Source of the DNA: Elgaria multicarinata webbii
Taxonomy: Eukaryota; Chordata; Lepidosauria; Squamata; Anguidae
NCBI RefSeq assembly: GCF_023053635.1
Contig: NC_086185.1
Coordinates: 10,263,001-10,327,000 of the forward strand
Length of the DNA stretch: 64,000 nucleotides
Direction of reading: 5' to 3'
Notes under the pieces: generated by a model
The model's input: only the letters and a program-made list of their open reading frames with translations
Databases searched by the model: none
Told to the model about the DNA's origin: nothing
In this document: positions 40,101 to 49,530 of the stretch, piece by piece
Position numbering within the stretch: the stretch's first letter is position 1
Layout of the letters: every line of letters starts with the position of its first letter
Translations under genes and position numbers: made by a program

Positions 40101-43100
40101 GGGTGGAAAAGCAGGGGAAGAGGAATCGCCTATCCTGCAAGAGGGCATGGCTGACATCCAGAACAGCAGCCTGCCACGCTGCAACATTTTGTTGCAGGTC
40201 CCGATAGTTGAATAGAGTTTGTGAACGTGCACGAATGAAGCATGAAGAAAAGCCACGGGTAATTTCCAGTAGTTGTGGCTAGAGACCGCTCCTGCAGTGA
40301 CCCTTCGTGTGTGAGGGCAGCCATGTTACACAAGAATTTCCTTTGGCGTGTACTTCAGCATTTTCACTTCCTGCTCGCTCCTCTGGTCCCAGGACTATCT
40401 GGTAATGCCCTCAGGGGGAAATTGCTGAACAGTTTAGGCGTGGGAATCTATTGGCTCCCAACCCTTTCTGGAAGCGTCAGTTTATCCAACCTCTCATAGG
40501 TAGCACCATGAAGTAGCAAAAATAGCTTGATGAGGAAGCAGGGTGAGGGGCAGGGAGAAAAACCATACGAAAACTACAATGCTATAAAAGGTGGGCTGGT
40601 TCTAACATCACAATAAGCCACACTGAAAATAAGCAATGGTGGGTTGTTTGTTATTCCCAACAGACCAATCAGGTGTTTCCTCTTTAGTCTTTCCACCTGC
40701 TCCCAGCATGTATGATGTTTAAAGCCCTAAACGGCTTGGGACCTCGATACTTGAGAGAGCGCCTCTCCTTATATATGCCTGCCCGAGACCTTAGATCTGT
40801 TGGAGGAGCCCTTCTCCGCATCCCACCAACGCAACATATATGTTATGTTGGGACAAGGGAGAGGGCTTTCTCTGTGGCGGCACCCTGACTGTGGAACGCC
40901 CTCCCCTTGGAGGCCCGACTTGCGCCAACATTGATTGCATTTCGACGCCAACTAAAACCTTGACTTTTTAACAAAGCCTATGATGGTTAAACTCACTGGC
41001 ACATTGTTTTAACTGTATCTATTGCTTTTAAATTATATATTGTTTTAACTTGGATCACGGTTTAATTTGTTTTTAACTGTGTATATTTATTGTTTTATAC
41101 TGTATGTTTTTATCTGTATGCCGCCCTGAGATCTTAGTGATATAGGGCGGGATATAAATATTTTAAATAAATAAATATCCCATGGGCAAGAAATCACAGG
41201 AAACCACACTGTAGGCTATAGAGTTCCTAAAGCGAACTCTGGCCTAAACTCCCATGAACTCACTAACCACAGCACTGCCCCCTTTAGGTAACTTGCAGAC
41301 GAGGTTGCAATACTCCCAACGGTTCCGTGATCCAACTCAAGGTGGTGCGCCTAGTAACGATGTCCATCCAGCCTCTGACATGACCCACACCTGCTGAGTT
41401 TCCCCAAGGGTGTTCCAGCATGGGCCTGCGGACCATGGCATGGGCCAGCCGTCCTCCCAGCTGGTGTCCCAGCACTGTTTCTCCATTCCGCAGGGCCGCG
41501 TCAACATGCCGGACGTGCCAGCCGAGACGGCCTACGACGTGCTCCATGACACTGAATACCGCAAGAAGTGGGACCTGAACGTCATTGAGACGCATGAGAT
41601 CGCCCGCCTCTCCGACAATGCTGACGTGGGCTACTATTCGTGTGAGTGAGGAAGGCCCAGAAGCTTGGGCAAAAACCCCTGGTAATCTGAGCTCCTGACG
41701 AGCGGAGGGTGGGATTTTGGTCAGTTGGCGCTGTTTGGGTCGGACTTTGGGGCACGGGTCAAGGGCCCCTGTCTGAAAAATGACTGGGAGGAGCTCCCAA
41801 ACATAGCAGAGCAACACATTATCATCTAAAGGGTGTGGGTAAGATAATTATGTCCAGAGTCCAAGGGTGGCCCAAGACATCTTGCTGCCTGAAGTGAAGG
41901 ACAAGATGGTGCCCTCTTCCATTCCATGTACCAAAGCCAACTGGACTGGCAGTTGGATCTTCCTTCAGCATGGGTGGTGGGACAAGATCCTGCACTCCAT
42001 CTGTAGACCACAGGCTACCTTAGAAAGCACATGGCATGCAGGTCTTTCCTCTGAGATTTTGCTGCTTCCTCCCAGAATCTGCTGCCTGAGTCGAATGCTT
42101 TATTCTGTCTAATGGTAGGGCCAGTCCTACTAGAGTCTAAAGTTACCTAATCGTGCTACTGAATTTGGTACCTACATCAGAATCAACAATACTCGGATTC
42201 CTAACTAGTTTCTAGTTCCTTAAGGTTGCGATAGTAAGCTTGCAAGCATGTTGCTACTAGTTATGATGGCTCTCCAAGTATCAGAGTCAACATTACTGGG
42301 GGACAGGAGAGGAAGGGTGCTACTGTGCTCATGTCCTGTGTGTGGGTTTCACCAAGGCATCTGGTTCACCACTGTGGGAACAGAATGCTCTACTACCTAG
42401 ACCTTTGGTCTCATCCAGAATGACTCTTCTTATGTTCTTATGTTGGTGAGCAATGTTTGACGACACTTCAAAACTCCCATTGGACCTCTGTGATCTGCAT
42501 GGCTTCTTATCACTTGCCCATGGCTAGTAGAATGAATGATGCCAATTTGATAATGCAGATCTTCAAATACTTAAAAGGTTGTCACACACAGGAGGGCCAG
42601 GATCTCTTCTCGATCCTCCCAGAGTGCAGGACACGGAATAACGGGCTCAAGTTACAGGAAACCAGATTCCGGCTGGACATCAGGAAAAATGTCCTGACTG
42701 TTAGAGCAGTACGACAATTGAACCAATGACCTAGGGAGGTGGTAGGCTGTCCCACACTAGAGGCATTCAAGAGGCACCTGGACAACCATCTGTCAGGGAT
42801 GCTTTAGGGTGGATTCCTGCATTGAGCAGGGAGTTGGACTCGATGGCCTTGTAGGCCCCTTCCAACTCTACTATTCAATGATTCTATCTCCGATTTTGAT
42901 GTTGCTTTATGCCCTGCCTTTCCATTCCATGTTTTGACTGTTGTAGATTTTATGAATGATAGCCCAAGCCTCCTTCAGGAATGAGTGTGGGTATTTAGGA
43001 ACAAACTTTGCTATTACTTACAGAATGCAGAGAATTTCCGTTTTTGTATAAACTTAAGTTTCTAGCCCCCAACTCTGTGAAGATAAGTTTGAAAGTATGT

Positions 43101-46100
43101 AGGGGAGATGGATTGCGGCCCACTCCAAAGCCCTTTTCGCAGTGAACAGGAGTGGAGAAGTGTCTGTGTGCTGTAATGATTAGAGCAATGTATTTGGGCC
43201 ACGGTGACCCGAGTTCAAATCGCCTCCTAGCTGCAAAGCTCACTGCATGTTCTTGGGCCATTTGCTCTATTCCTCAGCCTTGTTGTGAGAACAATGGAGA
43301 CTGGGGGTGGGGTGGGGGGAGAATTACTCACTGAATTCCTTGGAGGGAAGGGTGTGATATAAATGGGGGTAAATCAATAAACCAATGGAATAGGCCCCAC
43401 AGTACAACAAATATATGCAGCATTTTACATTACTTCCCATCTCTAGACATGGTGTTAAGGCGACTTTTCTTTCCTTCTTGGCTAGGGAAGTGCCCCAAAC
43501 CTTTAAAGAACAGAGACGTGGTGACGTTGAGGTCCTGGCAAGTTCTGGATAACTCTTACATCATCCTCAACTTTTCCGTTAAGCACCCGGTGAGTGAGTT
43601 GAGCGTGAAGCAGGTGACCTGTTGCGTGTGGGTGGGTGACAGGCCCAGGGAGAGAATGAAATCACAGGCCCACTCTAGGATTTTAGCACAGAAGTCTGCC
43701 ATAGACGAGACATAATCTCGCCCCTCTCCTCCACCGGTGCCCGTAGTGCTTATTTGAATGACTTAGAGGAGATCCTCCAATGGTAAAAAGTTGGAAGCAG
43801 CCTTGCTTTGGGGTCAACGCCAGGCGTAGAGAATCTCCGGTCCAAGGGGCTGTCTGTACGCTGTCTTTGCCTTGGAGTGGCTCCGAATTCGTGCTGCATC
43901 AGCAAAGATCCGCAGCTGAAAAGTCGGTCTTGCCCCTGACTTTTCCTACCCGAGCGAAGTCAGCTCGGCTCTTCCACCGTCTGCCCTTGCTCCGGCAATG
44001 CCCGGGGGCATTCCCGGGCAGAAGGCGACCTCCCATTGGTCACCGGAAGCCACGGAGGAAGTGGGCCCAGTGAACCTAATGGCCGCCGGAAAGTCCACGC
44101 TGTCTCCCCCAGGGGGGATTATTCGCTGCCACCCCACAGCAGGAGTATCGGGGGGGGGGAGGAGGTTTGGTGGCGGAGTGGCACCCAACTCAACACCATG
44201 AAGGCAGTCTCCAAATCTGCTCCTCCTGCCGGAGTTCCCCAATGTCGCCTCTCCCGGTCCCAATCCTTTCCCCAGTCGTTTCGTGGTTTCCCAGCTCCTG
44301 TGCAGTTTTTCCTGCCCTTCTGAAAGGTTGAAATGCCTTCCCTACTGGCAGTGAGAGCTTTGGCGGGTATTTTTGGTCTTCCCCTGCCTCCATTTTGCCT
44401 TTGGCCACGCCCACCCCTGGAATGTGCCCATCCCCTAGAGCTTCTCCGAAACTGAATTCGTCCCTCGGGCTAAAGGAGGTCCGACAGCCCCGGCCCAAGC
44501 GTGCGAAGCCAGCTTAGCTGACGGTCTGTTTGGTCTTCCTCCTTGCAGAAATACCCCCCGCGCAAGGACCTGGTGCGGGCCGTGTCCCTCTCGGCTGGGT
44601 ACTTGGTCCAACCCACTGGACCCAACAGCTGTAGTTTGACTTACCTGGCTCAGGTTGACCCTAAAGGTAAGTGCAGACAAGGTTAAGGTGGCCAGGGGGT
44701 CCTGCTTTGCCACGTTAGCTGCTGGGCTTCGCTTGGTGCTGGGCGGCTGCCGCTGCCTCCCACAACGTGACGCCTGCAACCAGATTGCATTGAGGGAGAT
44801 TAAAAAACATGGCGGCCGTTGACCACACAGTCAAGCAGTCTCTGGGTTCCCAGCCCATTGCCGCTACCACTGGGGGTCAGGGGTGGCTGCTACAGAGCCA
44901 GCACCTGTGCCGTGGGGTGTGTGAGACAGGGACAGGGCTAGGTTGGGGGTGGAGGGGAGGAAGGGGGCACCAGTTGCAGGCGAAGTATCAGTACCAGGTG
45001 GTCCCAGCACCTGCCCAAGAATACCAGGTGCTGATACCAGGTGCCTAGTGACCAGAGTTAAGAAGGGTAGCTGTTAAGTGATGTTCTACCTTCATCTCCC
45101 CACTCTGCATTGGCTTGTCTTATATATAGTTTAATTTATTTTGGATGTTTGAACTTGATATGCCCTTCCTTCTCCTTTTCTCTCTCCCCCCCCCCATTTG
45201 ATTCTTCTTTTGCTTCTTTTTCTTTCCTGCTCCCCCTTCACTTCTTTATATTCCTCCTGTTTTTCTTTTCCCTCTGTTTGCTGCTGCTGCTGCTTCCTCC
45301 TCCTCCTCCTCCTCCTCCTCCTGCTTTCTCCTCTTGCAGTATTTTAAAAACTCCAATCCCCCTCACAAACTCCCTTAAATCCCTTTTTAAAAGCCGTCTC
45401 TCTCCCAAACTAGGATCCTTGCCAAAATGGGTTGTGAATAAGGCTTCTCAGTTCCTGGCACCAAAGGTGAGTAACCCCCTCCTTTGCTCAGGTGAGGTGC
45501 TTCCTGTTGTGCGTAACATCAGTTCACCTGGCACGGTATTGATCTGCGTGGGATGGGTTTGCAAAGGGACGGTGGCCATCTTTATCCGCCCTGAGACAGG
45601 GTTCTCCTGCATTGTAGGTTGTGCGCAGGTGTTGCATAGAGGCAAAGAGGCTACGGCTGTAATCCTCTGCGTGCTTACGTGGGAGCAAGTTTCATTGAAG
45701 ACAGCAAGGTTTTCTCCAAGCTCAACAATCCCAGCTGTTGTAACCTTCCCTCATAGGGGAGATGGCTGGTCAGCCACTGTGTGGACAGAGTGCTGGGCTA
45801 GATGGACCCTTGATCTGGTCCAGCAGGGCATAGAATCATGGAATAGCAGAGTTGGAAGGGGCCTACAAGGCCATCGTGTCCATCCCCTGCTCAATGCAGG
45901 AAGTGGCACTTCTTTTGTACTTACGTTCTTATGTCAACTGGCAAAGACAGTTATGTGTATATGCCAAATCAGCGTATACACAGTCTTGTCTTGTCAGTTA
46001 CCTTATATGTTTGACAGCTGAAACAGAGAAGGCAGCAGACAAGGCAAGGCTATATATATATATAATATATATTGACCACCGGAACTGCACAACTGTTGTT

Positions 46101-46984
46101 TTTTTAAAAAAAATGTGAAGATGTTTCTTTTATTTATTTATTTATTTGTGCCATTTATATACCTCTGAATATAATAACATCTTTCAGCAGTTAACAATAA
46201 AAAATGCAATGTTAAAACACAGCATTAAAAATGCTTCCAACTCCTGCCTATTTAAAACTTTGCTAAATCACCCATAAAAGGAAAAAAAAAAGGAAAGTAT
46301 TGATGATTAGTGCAAGATATGAGATTTGTAAATAAAGATGTAAGGACACTGTGGGTTACGTTTCCTGGGGCAAATTGCAAGATTTGGGGTGGGGGTGGGT
46401 GGGAGAAAGGCAGTGATGCAATCTACAAAACATAGCACAGACATTATTGTACTATGTATGATTAACATGCATTAGTGTGGTGTAGTGGCGAAGGTGTTGG
46501 ACTGGGAGCCGGGAGATCCGGGTTCTACTCCCCACTCGGCCATGGAAACCCACTGGGTGACTTTGGGCCAGGCACAAACTCTCAGCCCAACCCACCTCAC
46601 AGGGTTGTTGTTGTGAGGATAAAACGGAAAGGAGGAGGATTATGTACGCCGCCTTGGGTTCCTTGGAGGAAAAAAGTCTGGATATAAATGCAATAAATAA
46701 GTAAATAAATAAGATCACCCCAAGTCTTGTTCATGGTTTCGTTCTTTCCCCGCTGTGGCCAGGTGATGAAGAAGATGCACAAGGCCTGCTTGAAATACCC
46801 CTCCTGGAAGCAGCAGCATAGCATGGACATAAAGCCATGGCTGTTCCCCAAGCAAAACCAGCTGCCTGTCATGGCCCTCTCTGACCTCAGTCTGCAGCAT
46901 GCTTCCTCTCTGGAGAACATAGATGAGAGCGGCCTGATGGAAGCCAAGGAAGAGAAGGGTGACACCAGTGGTTCAGAGAACTGA
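33945..46984 (+). CDS. STARD10: STARD10-like START-domain lipid-transfer protein
   Basis: Join 33945-34100, 41494-41641, 43486-43589, 44549-44666, 45414-45466 and 46763-46984; 266 aa, all junctions in phase, GT-AG borders. The START domain (about residues 18-225) holds DVPAETAYDVLHDTEYRKKW, NADVGYYSWKCPKPLKNRDV, VKHPKYPPRKDLVRAVSLSA, CSLTYLAQVDPKGSLPKWVV and a C-terminal helix with FLAPKVMKKMHKACLKYPSW. Human STARD10 (291 aa) binds phosphatidylcholine and phosphatidylethanolamine in its START pocket and moves them between membranes in the cytosol. The tail 'SLQHASSLENIDES' is also STARD10-like and acidic. The ATG at 33945 precedes the conserved FRAFQAECLAEGGW block. The first exon and the tail are more diverged than the core, and its neighbours differ from those of human STARD10, so it may be a 2R paralogue rather than the direct orthologue. 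Confidence 0.88.
34256..34378 (-). mobile_element. L2-group LINE 3' terminus
   Basis: (ATG)n, then TTATTACATTTGTATACCGC and 'ccaaggctctctgggcagtt', the reversed family 3' UTR, just inside intron 1. Confidence 0.7.
34435..34665 (-). mobile_element. tRNA-derived SINE
   Basis: Reverse copy of the element at 46473-46712. It runs from the tail complement TTTATTTATTTCCTTTATAG through AACAACAACCCTGTGAGG to the tRNA-like head GACACCTTAGCCACTACACC. Confidence 0.78.
34860..35174. mobile_element. 315-bp palindromic MITE with TA target duplication
   Basis: Ends GGGTGACCATATGAAAAAGA and the complement CTTTTCATAGGGTCACCC. The arms stay complementary inward (GACAGGGCTCCTGTATCTTT against AAAGATACAGGAGCCCGGTC, GGAGAACCTGGTGAAATTCC against its mirror near 35068). 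TA flanks both sides, so it may be Tc1/mariner-type. Confidence 0.85.
35483..35650. mobile_element. MITE copy related to 3064-3209
   Basis: Contains CAACAGTTGTCACTACTGTT, GCTTTAAAGCAGTAGTGTAG and GGGGCCCAGGACACACTCCA, all shared with the other copy in rearranged order. Confidence 0.5.
36358..36440 (+). mobile_element. CR1 LINE 3' terminus (TTCTTATG type)
   Basis: GGTTGGCCACTGTGTGAGAA, then GATAGGCCCTTGGTCTGATA, then 'ctgctcttatatgttc'. Confidence 0.7.
36554..37036 (+). mobile_element. L2-group LINE 3' end with ORF2 C-terminus
   Basis: Encodes SLHWLPIGFQAKYKVLVITF then KALHGLGPGYVRDRL, and in the next frame RTFSSAAPRLWNGLPEEIYW, the classic C-terminal signature of L2-type retrotransposons. 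A 3' UTR with 'ttgttccctgcctcgatcca' and ATTATT follows. A frame change separates the two parts. Confidence 0.85.
37040..37186 (+). mobile_element. Partial tRNA-derived SINE
   Basis: CATAGGACTGTCATGAGGAT, 'ttccttgatggcatataaat' and a (TAA)n end resemble the SINE at 43160-43385. The head is diverged. Confidence 0.5.
37205..37570 (+). other. Unassigned open stretch in STARD10-like intron 1
   Basis: Two overlapping plus frames (83 and 74 codons) with polar, non-repetitive composition, e.g. ARLQRDNITLRDETAQLRLC. No clear splice context or family match. It may be a decayed mobile-element ORF or chance. Confidence 0.2.
37925..38045. mobile_element. Possible MIR remnant
   Basis: AACATCCCTGTGAGGTAGGC followed by 'taagctgagagatgtagata' resembles a MIR core. 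Weak. Confidence 0.35.
38130..38161. repeat. (TATC)n microsatellite
   Basis: About seven TATC units. Confidence 0.85.
38510..38690. promoter_or_regulatory. Candidate conserved non-coding element
   Basis: Non-repetitive and CpG-retaining, with dense homeodomain- and bHLH-like words (TTTTAATTAGG, TCAAATAATCGAC, GGATCAATGATTTACG). Called only from composition; no alignment was possible. Confidence 0.2.
39455..39750 (-). mobile_element. L2-group LINE 3' end (family 2)
   Basis: Nearly the same sequence as 13540-13840: TATCCCGCCTTTTGCCCAAT, CAAGGCGGCCTTACAAAGTT and 'gagaaggccctctcccatgt'. Confidence 0.82.
40705..41178 (+). mobile_element. L2-group LINE 3' end (family 3)
   Basis: Encodes a decayed ORF2 C-terminus (KALNGLGPRYLRERL, then a frame with ERAFSVAAP) and a 3' UTR with TATGCCGCCCTGAGATCTTA, 'tagggcgggatataaatatt' and (AAAT)n. 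Confidence 0.78.
41494..41641 (+). CDS. STARD10: STARD10-like coding exon 2
   Basis: Encodes residues 53-101 plus one base: GRVNMPDVPAETAYDVLHDT continuing to NADVGYYS. The acceptor is TTCCGCAG and the donor is GTGAGT at 41642. The duplicated 382-bp segment begins 3 nt into this intron. Confidence 0.92.
41645..42026. repeat. 382-bp duplicated segment, copy A (start of STARD10-like intron 2)
   Basis: Matches 60212-60593 in the same orientation with two differences seen (AAAAACCCC/AAAACCCCC and GATGGTGCC/GATGGCGCC). It begins at intron nucleotide 4, directly after the exon 2 donor. Its right part runs on to about 42120 as what may be an older repeat. Confidence 0.95.
42360..42445 (+). mobile_element. 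CR1 LINE 3' terminus (TTCTTATG type)
   Basis: CTGGTTCACCACTGTGGGAA, then 'ctcttcttatgttcttatgt'. Confidence 0.65.
42540..42888 (+). mobile_element. CR1 LINE 3' end
   Basis: Encodes [20 protein letters not shown] then [20 protein letters not shown] and VLTVRAVRQLNQ, then a stop before the usual end. It finishes with CCAACTCTACTATTCAATGA and ATTCTAT. Confidence 0.92.
43160..43385 (+). mobile_element. tRNA-derived SINE, diverged
   Basis: Head GTGTGCTGTAATGATTAGAG with B-box-like GAGTTCAAATC, then 'tgttcttgggccatttgctc', then 'gtgatataaatgggggtaaa' and CAATAAA tail. Confidence 0.65.
43486..43589 (+). CDS. STARD10: STARD10-like coding exon 3
   Basis: Completes Trp102, then KCPKPLKNRDVVTLRSWQVL continuing to NFSVKHP. 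The acceptor is GGCTAG and the donor is GTGAGT. Confidence 0.92.
44549..44666 (+). CDS. STARD10: STARD10-like coding exon 4
   Basis: Encodes KYPPRKDLVRAVSLSAGYLV continuing to CSLTYLAQVDPK plus one base. The acceptor is CTTGCAG and the donor is GTAAGT. Confidence 0.92.
45298..45321. repeat. (TCC)n microsatellite
   Basis: Eight or more TCC units in a pyrimidine-rich stretch upstream of exon 5. Confidence 0.85.
45414..45466 (+). CDS. STARD10: STARD10-like coding exon 5
   Basis: Encodes GSLPKWVVNKASQFLAPK. The acceptor AACTAG has a poor immediate pyrimidine tract; the donor is GTGAGT. Confidence 0.9.
45770..45901. mobile_element. Two abutting CR1 3' ends in opposite orientation
   Basis: 45770-45828 is a plus-strand end (CAGCCACTGTGTGGACAGAG, 'ctagatggacccttgatctg'). 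45829-45901 is a minus-strand end (ATGGAATAGCAGAGTTGGAA). Confidence 0.75.
46128..46240 (-). mobile_element. LINE 3'-end fragment
   Basis: TTTATTTATTTATTTATTTG then 'gttaacaataaaaaatgcaa', the same style as 2110-2480. Confidence 0.5.
46473..46712 (+). mobile_element. tRNA-derived SINE just upstream of STARD10-like exon 6
   Basis: Head TAGTGTGGTGTAGTGGCGAA with A-box-like TAGTGGCGAAGG and B-box-like GGGTTCTACTC, body CTCACAGGGTTGTTGTTGTG, 3' end 'gccttgggttccttggagga' and (TAAA)n. Only 50 nt separate it from the exon 6 start. Other copies are at 34435-34665 and 43160-43385. Confidence 0.85.
46763..46984 (+). CDS. STARD10: STARD10-like coding exon 6 with stop
   Basis: Encodes VMKKMHKACLKYPSWKQQHS continuing to LQHASSLENIDES and an acidic tail, then TGA. 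The acceptor is GGCCAG, about 50 nt after a SINE. Confidence 0.92.
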   Translation: MMKKMHKACLKYPSWKQQHSMDIKPWLFPKQNQLPVMALSDLSLQHASSLENIDESGLMEAKEEKGDTSGSEN

Positions 46985-47060
46985 CGCTGCTGCTGCGGCT
47001 CCCTCTGGCTTCGGGGGCTCTGAGCTACTTTGTTATTGTGCCTTTCCCAGTTGGTTTTAC

Positions 47061-47066
47061 AATAAA
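47061..47066 (+). terminator. Poly(A) signal of the STARD10-like gene
   Basis: AATAAA 77 nt after the stop codon, followed by 'tggtggggaattatgagttt'. This implies a short 3' UTR. Confidence 0.7.
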
Positions 47067-47639
47067 TGGTGGGGAATTATGAGTTTGTTTTCTTTAGTGG
47101 CCAGCCAATGGGATGGGCCTTATTCTTATTGATTCTATGGTGGGGGTGGTACTTGGCTTACAACTATTTAATCCTCTACAAGTGTTCCACGATTGCGGTG
47201 GGCGGACGTTGCTACGTTGCTTTTGTTGCCCAGAGTAGGCCTATACCACTTCACGGTCTGCTTTGGAGGCCTGTCGCACGAAGAACAGCTTGATTATAAG
47301 TTGTAATAAGTCGATGGGCCTAGTGTTTATGAAAAGGTACAAATGGTGATGAGATAGAAAATCATATAAAATGCTTAGGGCATTCAAACGCACGATACAA
47401 TTTCCTGGGATGGAGAATGAAAGCCAGCACGTGGTTCTGCTGTGGTGGTTGATAGAATATCTCGGAGTTGTTACTTCTACACAAGGTGGCTGTTGATCCC
47501 TTCTGCTATTCAAGCTTATAAAGGGAAGTTTGGGGCTCAACTTACCCCTGGTATCCCCCCCCTATGGATTTTTGGTTTTAGCTCCTGAATGGTTTCCATC
47601 TTGCCTCCTTAAATAGATTTTGGCTGTACCATCCTGTGT

Positions 47640-47730
47640 GGCTATATATTTGGAAGTGGGTATATTATAAGCCAGAGAGCTTCGGCTATTGGGCGGTATA
47701 GAAATGTAATAAATAAATAAATAAATAAAT
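47640..47730 (+). mobile_element. L2-group LINE 3' terminus
   Basis: GAGAGCTTCGGCTATTGGGC then 'ggtatagaaatgtaataaat' and (AAAT)n. Confidence 0.65.
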
Positions 47731-49228
47731 TGGTTCAATGCAAAGCCTGAATAAAGGCCCTAAATTCAGGCCTAGCGTCAAAGGTAGGCATAGTTGGGCC
47801 TATGAACCATTATAACCTGCTTGTTCATGTGCGCCTTGCTCTTGCCCAGACGATGGTCGTGCTGGTGAGGAGGAGCAGGAGATGCCACTATCGAACAAGG
47901 AAGTGGTAGCAATGATGAGAAAGGAGAAACAAGAGCAACTGGTGACCATGGCGGTGAGAAGGTGGGCTCACTGGAGGAGGAAAGCCATTGAGGCTGCCTT
48001 GCCCAATATGGTGGCTCTGTTTGTATCTCTCTCCTGCTCCCTTTTACATTCATTTATTATTCTCTGGTTCTTTTGAATGGGGGTTATGGAAAAGAATATT
48101 TGTTGGCTGGGTTTCGCTTCGGGTTACTACGGCCTAAAGAAGACTCGGGTCTCTATTATGCTGAGGACACTAGACGTAGATTCACAACATTTGAGAACTG
48201 GAGCTGGTCAGTCTTGTACTTCCTTATCCTTAAGTAACCTTCCAAATTAAGGAAGTTCCAGGGCTCCATAGTTGCACACGTGAGCAGTTTTCAAACACAG
48301 GAGAGCATTTATGCTCGCTCGCTTTAATGTGCTACCCTCTGCTTTGCTCGCTGGCTGATTCAATAAGGTTCCACTCAGTGAACAACTTCGGCTTTGTGGA
48401 GGTGAAATAGAGTCTCTTGGCCGGGTTCTCCCATTCTGCAATTTGTACCGGGAGTCCAAAGAACGGTTGGTTCTCCCTTTACTCAGAACTCTACCCAGAA
48501 GAGCCACTGAAATGTCAGTATCTGTCAGCTTAAGGCATGAGACTATCCCTATTAGTGAAGGGGGTAGCTAAATTATTTTGGCCTTCAATACAAATGATGA
48601 AGAACTAGGGTGGCTGTGTGGACAGTCCTCTATTCCAAGAGATGCCAGATGCCAGTCCTCTGTTTGAAGGGCTGCATAGGCATGCACAGCTCATTTCATT
48701 AGGGTGTGCACCTTAAAGGCCCCAGTTGGAGCAGTGGGGGTGGGAAAACGCATTAGCATGCCTGGGGGATTTACATAATTTTCTGAGGCTCCGGAAAGTG
48801 CCCTTAAAAACCCTGATTCAAGCAGGGGAGGGTGGTGCAGGAAAGTGGAGGCTGGCCCAGGAAATTAGGGTGTGCCTGGGCACACCCAGCACATCCCGTG
48901 TGCATGCCTATGAAGGGCTGCCCAGTCCAAGTCTGTTTTACAGTTGATGAACCCCAAGAAGGACAAGCAGGAGTTGCCCATTGATGGTTAGTATCTGGAC
49001 AGATTGTCACCTGTTCTGTCTTGCCCACCATGGTGAGATGTGTTGCAACATGATAGTCATTTTTTCTAAATGTGTATCTGTACTTATAAATATATGCAAA
49101 TAGGTGTCTTCCTTGGTGATACATTTCCTCTTCTTTGGTGAGTCTTGAATGGCCACCCTAGGCAGAAGGCCTTTTGACTCCACAATGATTTTATTTGTGT
49201 TCTTCTCATAGAGAGACTCTTCTTATTA

Positions 49229-49530
49229 GAGCCTCATGTGGTGCAGAGTGGTAAGCAGCAGTTACTGCAGCCAAAACTCTCCCCACGGCCTGAGTTCGAT
49301 CCCAGCGGAAGCTGGTTCTCAGGCAGCCGGCTCAGGTTGACTCAGCCTTCCATCCTTCCGAGGTCGGTAAAATGAGTACCCAGCTAGCTGGGGGAAAGGT
49401 AGCCGTGACTGGGGAAGGCAATGGCAAACCACCCCACTACAAAGTTTGCCAAGAAAACGTCAGTGAAAGCAGGCATCTCTCTAGGAGTCAGCAATGACTC
49501 AAGTGCTTGCACGCGAGGTTCCTTTCCCTT
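49229..49530 (+). mobile_element. Sauria-type (BovB-tailed) SINE
   Basis: tRNA-like head GAGCCTCATGTGGTGCAGAG with B-box-like GAGTTCGATCC, middle 'ctcagccttccatccttccg' and GGTAAAATGAGTACCCAGCT, tail CAGCAATGACTCAAGTGCTT and 'cgaggttcctttccctt'. This matches the squamate SINE mobilised by BovB LINEs and is the best lineage marker in the window. Confidence 0.85.

Noticed and set aside
41284-41817. A 177-codon minus-strand frame opposite STARD10-like exon 2
   Set aside because: It is the shadow of exon 2 plus the duplicated segment and has no family similarity.
45110-46021. A 303-codon open frame across STARD10-like exon 5
   Set aside because: It merely includes exon 5 in frame; the rest is pyrimidine-rich intron (poly-Ser, Leu, Pro) and repeat sequence.
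46473-46560. A tRNA gene, because of A-box- and B-box-like sequence
   Set aside because: It cannot fold as a full tRNA and is the head of a dispersed SINE with related copies in the window.
49229-49310. A tRNA gene at the head of the Sauria-type SINE
   Set aside because: It continues into a BovB-like tail and is SINE-derived.
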